The position numbers and the translations under genes were made by a program. Of a DNA stretch of 64,000 nucleotides, positions 53,261 through 64,000 are shown piece by piece. The stretch is from Myoxocephalus aenaeus (taxonomy: Eukaryota; Chordata; Actinopteri; Perciformes; Cottidae). Within the stretch, counting starts at the first letter, position 1; the number at the start of each line of letters is the position of its first letter. The notes beneath the pieces are model-generated. The model worked only from the letters and a program-made list of their open reading frames with translations, was not told the DNA's origin and searched no databases. Location of the stretch: NCBI GenBank assembly GCA_038501785.1, contig JBAMJR010000084.1, positions 5,346,001-5,410,000 of the forward strand, written 5' to 3'.

Positions 53261-56200
53261 GGGAGGGAGGGAGGGGAGGTGGGGGTGTCCGCCGTCGACG
53301 CGCCCCATCGCGGATCATTTCCTCACTCTTTCTTTGTAGTCTATCTTACCACATGGGCGTTTTAAATTCTTCGTATACGACACCGCACATTATACGTGGT
53401 AGCTTTATTCGGTTTAATGTATAAAACAGGCGGTTTTGTATTTTGGAACACCCCTGTTCCACTTGGTACAGTCCACTACCAACCGGAAAGGGGGCTGTCT
53501 CGAGGAGGATTCGCAATGTGCCTCTGTTTATAAACGCTCATTTCCCTCACTGGATATTTATACACTTGTACATTATTGCTGATTTATTTCCAAACTGCGC
53601 TTTTCATATTAAATACTGTATTTAGGATTGTGAACACGTACAAAAAAGCGAGGTGTTTGCTCAAGGTCGGCGTTTATTTTCGCCTCACCCTCACGCGCGC
53701 GCACCCTTTTAGGCTGTTGCGAAAAAGAAAAGAAATTTGCATATTGCCCAGACGAGACAGATTTTTCTTTTTCTTTTTTTTTTACCCGAAATCAGGATAA
53801 AAACTGAGACATATTCTATGATATGTGGGACATACTCTTTATTTTCTATAAATAATGCGACATTATCGTCCAATAAGTCAGTGGAAATAAAAATAAAATA
53901 AAAAAGAATCTAAATATATTTTGTTTGATGCAGGAAATGTACGTGAAAATGCCACCTGCGCACACAAAGACAGACTTGTTGACACACACAAAATATACTA
54001 ACTCACTAATATAAATACAACATGTTTAAAAACTACTGTTGATTCCTAATAACTGATAACATATTGGCCTAATATATGTATGAAAAGATAAAACAAATAA
54101 CTATTTGTAGAATAAATCAAGTCATGTTGGACCTTAATGAGGCATATTTTTCTCTTAATTGCATCATCTTGTTCATATGATCTGACTGGTGCTATCAAAC
54201 TATATAATAAATATACAAATAAGGTATTACAATACATATCATCATATGCTGTAACAAAGACAAGACAATATTTTTGTTGTACTGTATTGTATTACTTTGT
54301 ACTTATACTTCACAATTTTTCTGAGGAAAATGTAGTTTTTTTTAAGTTCCTTTAGCAGCAAATATGTGGTTCCTTTGCAATTAGCAAAATGATTCTATAA
54401 AGTACAGTCACAGATTAAGCTACTGTACAGTATTTGGCCAAGGCACAGCTGTGTTTTCAGCATTTGGTTGGTGTAGTTAAGCAAGAAAAAAAAAAAACCT
54501 TTCAGTGAAATGGTATGACTGAAAACTGTAAGTCGTGGGAGGGAAGTGTGCACTCACCCACCTCCCTCCCCACCACGTCGCAGTTTCAGGGTCACACTTT
54601 TGTTGTGCCTCCATCACGTGATCCATGGTTTCACTTTTTGTGCAAATGTAGAAGGATTTCTGCACACGTTCTGTGTCCCAATCCATCAAGATTTAAGAGA
54701 AAAATGTAACGCTGATCGGCATCATATTTCCTTTCTGACATATTTATGAAACTGTTTGTTGACATGTTGTAAAATGTGGCAGCAACGTATTGCATCTTGC
54801 TTTGATAACAGAAGAATAACAAACCTCTGGAAAATTGTATCAGTTGCCAGCAAAAAGGGCAATGACTAAAAGCTAGTTTAAAACCACACAATGCATCCAT
54901 TGAGATGGAAAAACTGAGTACCAACAATGAGTACCCTCTCCTCACGCTAAATCTAAAGACAAAATGGACTTAAAGACAAACAAGTAACTTCGTTCCCATG
55001 CTTTGGATTTATTTTTCTTCATGTCACAGATAAAAAGCATCAAAAAAATGACTGAAACTTGCTATTCCAGTGTCAAAAAGACCCTAATTGGGCCATAATG
55101 ATAATTGTGTGTGCAATGTCTAGACACAAGCCCGAAACTGACAAAAGGAAATGACACAGTCTAAGAGGAATTTAAGGTGGCATGACCTGGCAACGAAAAG
55201 GAATCAGATTTCCAGTAAACCGGCTTTCTTTTGTCTTTGGGAAATTACACTGGTAATCAAAAAAGTAAATCATGTAGTTGAAATGAATACATCGATAATG
55301 ATGTTGTCACACCAGTGTCTATTAATTAATGCACACAGAAGGATTAACTAATATATTTCTGATGCACACGCACATTTAATTTAAATAAATATCCATTTAA
55401 TATAATTTTTCATCAAAAACACATTCGGATGCTGTCACATTTATATACAAACCGTTGAACCGGCGATCTTTTCCAACAGACAACTATCTTTAGCCAATCA
55501 GATGAGCACTTGCGTCATACTCGGGTTAGACAACAAGGAAAGTGAAAGGAGGGAACTAGTCAGACAGCTAACGTTAGCTTTACTTCCTTAATGGTGTCAT
55601 AAGGAATCAATGGCTTGGCTTGTAGTGTCAATGTTGCAAGTAACTATTTTGTCAGAGGAGACATGTAGCCGCCTGTATTAGCTTGATATATAAGAAATAT
55701 GACAGCTGGCTAACGCAAGCTAGCGTTCGCTAATACTAACGTTAGCTTGTTGGCCAGGTGATATTTGTGTCTTTGCCACGAGTGCTATAGTGCTGCTACC
55801 CTCAACCTGCACAAAAAACAAATGTTACACACAGTATGTCAGACTTATTCAGCCGGAAAACAAACATATAGCTAAGCTAACGTTGGTAACGAGCTGTGAT
55901 CAAATGTTAACGCACGTTAGCGCAGCTACACGTTTGATGCCAGATGACAGTCTTTGTTGCTGTATCGCTTTGTTCGGGTTATTTTGGGGATCCTTACAGA
56001 CGTATCTACCCATGTTTGGTGGTTTCAACACTCACAAATCCAATGTTTTGAACATTTCGCTGAAGCTGTCGTTTCCAGGAGATTCCTTTTAAACTCCTTG
56101 TTTTGCACATTTGTGTATGTATTACTTTTGTTCTTTCTGTGGACTCCAGGAAGATTAGCGGCCGCTAAGGCGTCAGCTAATGGGGATCCAGTTAATAAAC

Positions 56201-56810
56201 TAGACTAAATTCCTTCCTTCCATGTGCTGGAAGCACGCTGGTGTGCTTGGTTGAAAATGGAGGAGACATCTGATTGGCTGGAGATGATTCCCTGTTGAAA
56301 ATAATGCATTTCTATTTCTATTCTATGTTCTATAAAAACCCACACAAATGCAGAGATGTTAACACATGGCGAACCGTTTTTTAAATGCGGGTTCAACAGT
56401 TTGTATATAAATATAACATTCAAATATGTTTTTGATGAAAATTGCAAATCCCTTTAATAACATATATTTGTGGATTTCTATCACGTTTACATAAAACGAT
56501 AAATATTTGTGTGTGCATCAAAAATATATTCCTGATTTTTTTTACATTCACATTTAATCATACATATTTTTGTGTGCAAAAACATATATTTGGGGAGAGA
56601 TTAATTAATATATAAATCCCCCCAAAATATGTGTGCATTCGTTGGTATTGAGACTGAGCCCATAGAGAAGGAGAGACCGACACCATCCGTGTCTTTGTCC
56701 TGAGTTGCCCCGGAGTCTGGTACGATATCCACTCACGGTGTTTCAGGTGCATCGAGGACATCCTCTCAGTAATCTCACAGTCGACATCAGGAGGTCTTTG
56801 CCAGGCCAAC

Positions 56811-56816
<6 letters not shown>

Positions 56817-56857
<41 letters not shown>

Positions 56858-56872
56858 CGAGAGAGAGAGAGT
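56817..56872. repeat. (TG)n-(GA)n microsatellite
   Basis: About 14 TG units then GAGAGA-rich sequence. Confidence 0.9.
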
Positions 56873-57379
56873 GTGTGTATCTGATGCTCACACAAATCCT
56901 ATTACTTCCTGTTCATAGCCCTTATCGCCGCTCTTTATAACTCTCCTCAAGGGTATTGTATCGTATATCTGGACGTGAACTCGCTGTACAAAATGTCCAG
57001 GATTTCGCCCGCTCGCTGCACTTTTTCCCCTCTGTGCATGAGCTCAGCCTGAGTAACGCTCTTATTGATTCCACCTAATAGTCTCCATGTCATCAGAATG
57101 GGCCCCACAGAAACCCAGAGGAAACCAATGCTCCTGCTAATTCTATTAGTGCATGTGTATTTTGGATTTGTTGGCTGATGACGCCGTAGTTCACCTATGC
57201 ATTATTTAGGATAAGAGTCGCCACCCGTTGAGAGACCAAGAGTGGTGTTATTGTTTGATCACGTGATCTGTTCAGAGAATAGCTGTGGATTATTATTGAA
57301 CAATAGCTGAGAGAATGTGGCGCTCTCTTTGTCCTTTTTCCCCTTTTTCTGGGTGTGTTTGAGCAGATCACCTCCTGTG

Positions 57380-57381
<2 letters not shown>

Positions 57382-57458
<77 letters not shown>
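57382..57458. repeat. (TG)n microsatellite
   Basis: About 38 uninterrupted TG units. Confidence 0.95.
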
Positions 57459-57654
57459 CAGTGGTGAGCGATGTGTTCAGACAACCTGTATGAGGTAAAT
57501 AAGAGGTGACAAGTGTCTAAAGCCATTCGACTCTGAAACTGTTCTTATCGACACAGCCGGCTAACAAGGGCAGTGTTAACATGAGGATGTTTATCCGGTA
57601 TTATATTTACTATTTCACCATCTTACTTAAGTGGGTTACCATGCAAGCACGGGC

Positions 57655-57810
57655 TCATAGATGGCTGCAGGAATGAGTCCTAAAAACCTGGAGAGTTTGC
57701 ATTTTGGCTTGTCAGGTTCCTCTTTTGCTCAAAGTCAATGGGTATTAATGGCTTTTAAACCAATTTTAATCACATCCCGCTCATATTCGTGCGTCTATTT
57801 TACAATATAT
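57655..57810 (+). mobile_element. GAATGAGTCCTAAAACC-family repeat, copy 3 (partial)
   Basis: GGCTGCAGGAATGAGTCCTA and CTCAAAGTCAATGGGTATTA match the other two copies. Only the first part is present. Confidence 0.6.
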
Positions 57811-57883
57811 GTAAAACTTTTTTGCACAAAGATCAATTTCTTCATATGTTTGCATCCAAATCTAACCGATAATATCACGATGT

Positions 57884-57995
57884 CCGGCGTCTGTGGCTCA
57901 GAGGTAGAGCTGTTCGGCTCCTCCGGTCCAATAACAGCGGTCGGAAGACTAGAAAGGTGCTGTATAATAACCATACAGTCCATTTACCATTTATC
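57884..57995 (+). mobile_element. tRNA-derived SINE fragment
   Basis: GTCTGTGGCTCAGAGGTAGA resembles a tRNA A-box head, and AAAGGTGCTGTATAATAACC with CAGTCCATTTACCATTT is the common teleost SINE tail. The middle (B-box region) is reduced. Confidence 0.7.
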
Positions 57996-58388
57996 ATCCC
58001 TGCAGCACTTTATTGACACTCTTTGTCATAAATTGAAGCAGAGGTGCTCAACCTTTTCAGGATTGCTCTAATTAAATGTAAATGAAATAATGTGTGATGA
58101 CAGTTTGGTTCAGTCTAGTCAAGTTTTAATAGCTAGCACCAAGGCGTTGACCAATGTCCTTCACTCAGGATTCTTTTATGTGTTTCGTGAGTTTTTCTTG
58201 CCGGAATAACTCAAACTCATGTGACTCAGACACTTTGACTTTTAAAAAACACAATAAAATGTATTCTGAGAGAAATGATATCAGGCGATTCTCCAGTCCA
58301 AATATATGGTTTTATTTGACCAGTTTACTTCATCAACGTTGTACTGTTTTATAATGAGGAATTTGTTTAGTGTTGTATATATACAGTA

Positions 58389-58395
<7 letters not shown>

Positions 58396-58433
<38 letters not shown>

Positions 58434-58436
58434 TGT
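58396..58436. repeat. (TG)n(TA)n microsatellite
   Basis: Short TG run then about 16 TA units, flanked by mirrored ATACAGTATG and TACTGTATG, so the whole block is a near palindrome. Confidence 0.9.
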
Positions 58437-59309
58437 ATGTTTCTTCAAGTTATAGGTTGCAGCTGAACTACATGGCCATCCTTAAGGATTGTTTCAAAGA
58501 TGAGCTTTGACAGACTGAAGTGTAACTTTTTGGATTCATCCTCCGGGGACCATGAATGTCTGGACAAATGGCCCTCCAATAGTTGTTGTGATATTTCAGT
58601 CAAAGAGGTGGACCCACTGAGGAGCCATGCAGCTCTAGGATGGCAACAAAAAGTAAATATGCCTACTTCTTAACCACCGCAATTCAGAAGAGGCCTCCAT
58701 TCACTAAATTACTCTTTTCTTTGACACATTTCAGTGAAAGCGAGCCTTTATAGTTTCATGAGGCGAGGAAATGAAAGAGGATGTTGGTCTGGAGCTCCAA
58801 ACCAAAAGCTTATCTCTGCTGCTGGTTCAACAGCCAGCAGGCCGTCCTCTCATTCCCTGAAGATGCAGTGGGAAAGTCCAAACAGAACGCACAGAACCAG
58901 CGGCTCAGGCTGGACAACAAAGCGGACAATTCCCGCTTGGAATTGGATGCAGTGGATTTGTGTGTTGAGGTGATTCAGGGTTTTTTGTGCTCAGCGATTT
59001 TGTCAAGTCATAAAGCAGCTGCTGAAAAGAGCCGCCATCAGCAGCTCAAGGTGATTTTCTGACCTCTTTCTCGATGGCTGAGTGGCTTTAGAGGCATGAA
59101 CAGTTTACAGCTCAATCTATGGAGCCGAAGAACGACCATTTTGCTGACCATGAACCTTTACGTCACTGTTTTGTGGCATGTCATTTCCCATCTCTCTCTC
59201 GCTCTCCCTTCATTTCCTGTTATCTCTTATTTACCTGTACGTGCCTTCCCCTTCCCATACTACAGTACCTACCATTTAGTATGACAGAAAAAGATGCAGT
59301 ATGTCCAGA

Positions 59310-59840
59310 TCATAGGCTGTATATGATAAGTGGACATAGTCACCGTGATGTCACCCATTGGTTTGTGGAGTGCCGCTTCGAAGCTTCAAGTTCCACATTT
59401 TGGTCAGGTTTTTTTGCCGTCGCCATCTTGTTTTTTGGATCCAGAAGTGACACGAGAGGATTTGTCTAAGTATGACGGCACGCTGAATGAGACATTTTTA
59501 GCTGCTCAAAAAATCTTGCAATAACTTTTATGAAGGGAAAACACACTGGGAAAGGGTTCGAGTTTTTACCAGACCACACAATGCCGTGGTTACAACCTGT
59601 CAATCACAGTAAGCCCCTCCCTAAAGCATACCCTGCTTTATCGCCTATTTGACTCTAAATGGACCATCATTTACTAAATGAGCATCATGCTGTATTGAAG
59701 AAGACTTGAAACTAGAGATTGAGACATAAACTCATGTTTACAATGTTTACTGAGGGAATAAATCAAGAGAGAAGCAGAGGAGCCGCCCCCTGATGGCCCT
59801 TCCTCATTGGCTTCGTTTTTTAGACCCAGAGGTTGCCGTC
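59310..59840 (+). mobile_element. interspersed repeat, longest copy
   Basis: Starts AGGCTGTATATGATAAGTGG, contains CACCGTGATGTCACCCATTG and CGCCATCTTGTTTTTTGGAT, and ends with the segment shared with 14656-14885. I recognise this as a widespread teleost repeat; its class is not certain from sequence. Confidence 0.65.
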
Positions 59841-60532
59841 TGGTGCCAAAACATAGTACTGTATGTCAATCGCAGAAGGCCAAACATACGAGGATGTCCG
59901 ACTGCATTCAGTCACATTTTTCAGCGTGCACGCCAGCGTGTTTTTCTATTACCCACAATCCCCTGCACAGTGAACATATGAGCAAGAGGGTCAAAGTTCA
60001 AGATGCAATGTTATGACAAAGTAGTATATGTCCCAATTGAACGCATACTGCTTGCAAGTAAAAAGAAAATGTATGCGATTTGGAAAGCGGACTGCGTATG
60101 AAAGATTATAGTCAGTAAAAATGTACAAATGCCGATGCTTATACTTATTTTATTTCCAAATGGATCGTATTCCATAAACTCACTGAGACTAAACTGTGTT
60201 AGCGCTGTGTTAGCGCTATTCTCTGGGGCTCAATGTACTGCAGACAAGGTAGCTAATAACTGTCACGGAGAAGAAATGCAATAATTGTCAACGTTTTAGT
60301 GAACAAACTTCTTGTTGAGCCATTTTCAGTGTTTAGAGCCTTTTGCAATGTCACAGTTTATGATTTTAAAACACTTAATCTTGCAGAAGTACTTATTGAT
60401 ACCTCCCACAGTGTTCATCGTCATAATCAGTCCCCATGGTCACAGTTATGTTCATTGATGTTACATTTTACGAGCGAGTCTCTTAGTTGTCTTAGCATGC
60501 ATTATGTCGGGGATGCTCCTGGTAGTGAGCAT

Positions 60533-60535
<3 letters not shown>

Positions 60536-60571
<36 letters not shown>
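60536..60571. repeat. (GT)n microsatellite
   Basis: About 18 GT units. Confidence 0.93.
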
Positions 60572-60796
60572 TTTGTTTCAGTAGATGACGGTTCAGGAAT
60601 CAGCAGCTTTTTAAAAACAGTGACGTCGCTGTCCGGCTGGAAGAATGAGCCTTTCTTTACGAAGCGTGACGATGAAGATGACTGCGCTCATGAGGCAGGC
60701 CGTGTGGCGTGCTGCGTGTCTGTCATGTGTGAAATCTGAAAAGATCACTTTTATCCTCCAAAAGAAGAAAAAAGCTCCTTCAGGTCGTCTGGGTTC

Positions 60797-61121
60797 TGTC
60801 ACGGGAGACTCGGAGAGAGGACCCAAATGCAGATGCGGGAAAAATAACGTAGCTTTATTCTTTGCAGAACAGGCAGGAAACAAAACAGGACTCTCCAAAA
60901 ACACCAAACGGAACAAAAAGCAGGAACAGGGGCACACACAAGATATCACACAGTACGACCAGACAAGGGAACAGAAGACACACAGGGCTTAAGTACAAGG
61001 GGAAGGTGTGGGTGATTAGACACAGGAGGAAACAATCAGACAATCAACAGACAGGAAGGGGAACAGGACACACGAGACAGGACTTCAGAATAAAACACAG
61101 AAAAAACAACAACCCGTGACA
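60797..61121 (+). mobile_element. TGTCACGGG MITE with 5-bp target duplication
   Basis: Nine-base perfect inverted termini TGTCACGGG and CCCGTGACA, flanked on both sides by GGTTC (60792-60796 and 61122-61126). The 325-bp body is A/C/G-rich and non-coding. A complete, probably young insertion. Confidence 0.85.
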
Positions 61122-62589
61122 GGTTCAAACTGATGAAACACTTCAGGGAGCAGATTATGATCAGACTGATGTTCATGTAGCAGCAGTTACATAAACAATA
61201 CAGTTTTCATCATGCAATGAAACATAAGACAATAAATACATATGTTTTTCATTTTTACCTCCCAAAAACAGGTCTTTTACACATTACATTTCATTTACTC
61301 ATATATGCTCTGATGTTGTTGACAGATAACTGGTTATTGTTGTGATATTAAATAATTAAGTCCAAAACTTCTTTATACAGTAATCTTGCCTCTCTTGAAT
61401 TTGTATTAAAATATCGTCACATGCAGAAATTAAAGGAATAACCTGTGTGAGTGATAAAACCAAAAACAGATGCTTACTGCAAGTGTTCTGCATGAATCAG
61501 AGCATTATTATAGCGGAACAATTTGCAGTGGAAAGATACAGTATGGATGTCGTAATTATTCAGAGCCCTGTGACTATAACCTCTGAGCAATAACATCCTG
61601 TAATCATATCAATTGCGTCATGTATAAAAAAAGCTGATGTCAGTTTTTAATCAAAATGGCAAGAAAAACATCTAATGGTGACTAATGAATGTCATATATC
61701 AAGAGAAATGTACAGAGCTGCTGTCATGAAACATTTCTATAATGATGGGAGCCGTCACAGACCTCAACTCTTGTCATACTTTATATATTTTATATTCATT
61801 TCTACTTTTTAATGACTTCTTTGCTGCCACTCGCCACGCTGTGGCTTTGTCCCTGAATCATCGGCAGTATTACACTCCGCATTGGTCTAAATTATAATCT
61901 ATTTTTAGTCATTTTTCCAGCTGGTTAAACCATCTACTAAACAGCTGGAGTCTGTGAATCACACAACTCAGTGGATGAGTGTGTACTTAACCCAATTATA
62001 ACCCAATATACACATTAGTAAAGAGAAAGGATGAAGATAAGAAGCAGAATTATGTCCCCCTCATTTGTGGAACATAAACTGAGGTTTTAATTAATCCCCC
62101 AAAGTGAATTAATCAATTGTGTTTTTTTAAATAACCAAACAGTTCTAGACATGTGTGTTCAGTGTCTTGTTTTGAAATAGGAATACCACACCTGTACCCG
62201 CTGTTCTCCATTCTGTGCTGCTGTTTTGATTTTTGCGATGGGAAACACGGCGCCGGTCACAGATGGCGGCTTACCTGGCCTCCCTGTTGAATTCTTCATG
62301 ACCCGACGCTGACTTTGGTAACACGATGCCATCCGGCCGTCACGAGTTTACCCCGGCCGGACCTCTGATGGAAAGTTGGGGCATATTGGTTTTCACTGTC
62401 ACAGAGACGTAAGTCGTCAGCCAATGGGAATCATCCAGAGCTGGCAATCATGGGCGAACCAAAGTTTTGATGTTGCTCCTCAGTTGTGGACCCAGACGGT
62501 CTGAGGGGGGAAGGGGCGAAAAAACAATTCAAAGGTATGGAGGGCAGCCTAGAGGGAAATGCATCACGTTTTCTCCATTTAAGGGCACC

Positions 62590-63145
62590 CAATCACTTTA
62601 TCATGTTTTCTCCACTGGAAGGGCACCCTAGCATGCAGTTTATCATGTTTTATCTACTGTATCTACTGTAGGCATTAAAGAAGGCACTTTATCATGTTTT
62701 ATCTACTGTAGGGGCATCCAAGACGGTACTTTATCATGTTTTCTCCACTGGAAGGGCACCATAAAGTGCCTGGAAGGGCACTTTATCATCTTTTATCTAC
62801 TGGAAGGGCGTCAAAGAAGGCACTTCATCATATTTGATCTGCTGTAGGGGCATCAAAGAAGGCACTTTATCATGTTGTATATACTGTAGGGGCATCAAAG
62901 AAGGCACTTTATCATGTTTTATCCACTGGAAGGGTGTCAAAGAAGGCACTTTATCATGTTTTATCTACTGTAGGCATCAAAGAAGGCACTTTATCATGTT
63001 GTATCTACTGTAGGGGCATCAAAGAAGGCACTTTATCATGTTTTATCTACTGTAGGGGCATCAAAGAAGGCACTTTATCATGTTTTATCTACTGTAGGGG
63101 CATCAAATAGGGCCCTTTATCATGTTTTCTCCACTAGAAGGGCAA
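62590..63145. repeat. 42-bp minisatellite, about 13 units
   Basis: GCACTTTATCATGTTTTATC then TACTGTAGGGGCATCAAAG repeats at about 42-bp spacing. The left part is degenerate (CTCCACTGGAAGGGCACC variants); the right half is near-identical. Confidence 0.9.
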
Positions 63146-64000
63146 TTCATCATTTTTTTACTAACTGAACAACTATCTCTACACATAACAAGTGATGGAG
63201 AAGTATTTTATTCCGGTTGATGCCAGTATTAAGGTAAATAAGAAGGGAGTAAGGAGTAAAGAAAAGTCAGTAAAACACTGGAGGAGAAACTTTGAACTCT
63301 CAGGTCTGGCAACCCAACAACCTTGTGAGTTTGTGCATCACTGACCCTATCAACTCCCACATAAAGAGGTAACATCCTGCAACTGTTATCCAACCCTATG
63401 ATGTAAGTATATTTAGATTAACTATTTATAACATCATACACTCTTTAACTTACAGAGCTTGAATGTGTGCTATTGTCTTGAAAAGCTCCGTTTTCACCCA
63501 GGGGAAACAACCTGCATTTCATGTGCTGTCTGGTGGCGGCTTTGAAAAAGAAAAAAAGAAAAAGCCCGTGTGATATGAGAGGCAATGTGCAGCTCAAACC
63601 TGCTCTGATAAAACAAAAGAAAACAGTCAGCGGTGAGCCAACAGTGACGCTCACCTTGACAGCCTTGATTCCGTTTTGTTTTCTTTTGTGTGAAGACTGG
63701 AGTCGAGCGAGAGCGCGAGGCCATGAGAAGTGCTGATGGCTAAAGTTTGGATGGGCCAAATACGAATGGAAACACGAGATGCTGACGGATGCTATCTGCT
63801 CCCACCGTGTTGTGTCTTGTCTGAGTCAAAGTCTTCTAGTTTTTACTCAAGGATGGGTTTTTTCTTTTTCTCACCCAGGGGATTTTTTTTTGGCCTTTGT
63901 TTCCAATCCTTTTTTCTCTTTTGTAGAACAACTGACCACACAGTTGTATGTACAACATCCTGCCCCCGCATGAACCAGGCAGTAGGTGCAGCTGTTGTAG

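Larger units (their letters stand above)
53300..64000. other. intergenic region upstream of slc6a15, no gene recognised
   Basis: AT-rich sequence with only short ORFs. Mapped repeats within it are listed separately. I saw no conserved protein segment, tRNA gene or obvious promoter in 53400-56800 or 61150-62480, apart from repeat fragments. Short genes, long non-coding RNAs or conserved enhancers cannot be excluded by eye. Confidence 0.6.

Noticed and set aside
57884..57995. Possible functional tRNA gene (A-box-like TGGCTCAGAGGTAGAGC)
   Set aside because: There is no full cloverleaf or B box, and the 3' part is the standard SINE tail, so it is a SINE fragment.
58781..59062. ORF of 93 codons ending in CTCAAG followed by GTGATT, like an exon with a donor
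   Set aside because: The protein resembles no family I know, a clear acceptor at its left is missing, and neighbouring frames are equally open. Transcript data would be decisive.
60299..60739. ORF of 146 codons containing a Cys-Val run
   Set aside because: Its centre is the GT microsatellite; the parts on either side show no conserved motif or splice support.

Overview
This window comes from a ray-finned fish, probably a percomorph teleost. It has vertebrate split genes with GT-AG introns, GC-rich exons in AT-rich introns, and many teleost-type non-autonomous DNA transposons, tRNA-SINE remnants and satellites. It holds two protein-coding genes in convergent, tail-to-tail orientation.

Positions 1-26428 (+ strand) carry the 3' three-quarters of lrrk2, the leucine-rich repeat kinase 2 orthologue. 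Thirty-eight exon segments, the first cut by the window edge, join without a frameshift into 1,985 residues and a stop. They cover the end of the armadillo region, ankyrin, hinge, LRR, Roc GTPase, COR, kinase and WD40. Roughly 550 N-terminal residues lie upstream of the window. The 3' UTR runs to about 27.0-27.45 kb.

Positions 29080-50414 (- strand) carry the full coding region of slc6a15 (B0AT2/SBAT1 neutral amino acid transporter). It has 11 coding exons, 742 residues and 12 expected membrane segments. A probable non-coding first exon lies near 53.06-53.3 kb. The two predicted poly(A) signals are only about 0.2 kb apart.

From about 53.3 kb to 64 kb I see no convincing gene, only intergenic sequence with transposon remnants, microsatellites and one 42-bp minisatellite.

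Two things stand out. First, this lrrk2 differs from human at several much-studied residues (human numbering S1292, T1343, R1398, R1441, G2385), while the G-loop, catalytic and DYG motifs are intact. Second, the repeats are unusually rich: one interspersed element carries an internal 35-bp array and occurs in both genes in opposite orientations; a small inverted-repeat transposon has split a 22-bp satellite; there is a roughly 490-bp foldback, an 820-bp polypurine array, and a TG run followed by 32 consecutive G. I found no new gene system. The two genes have no known shared pathway, so their adjacency is a synteny observation.
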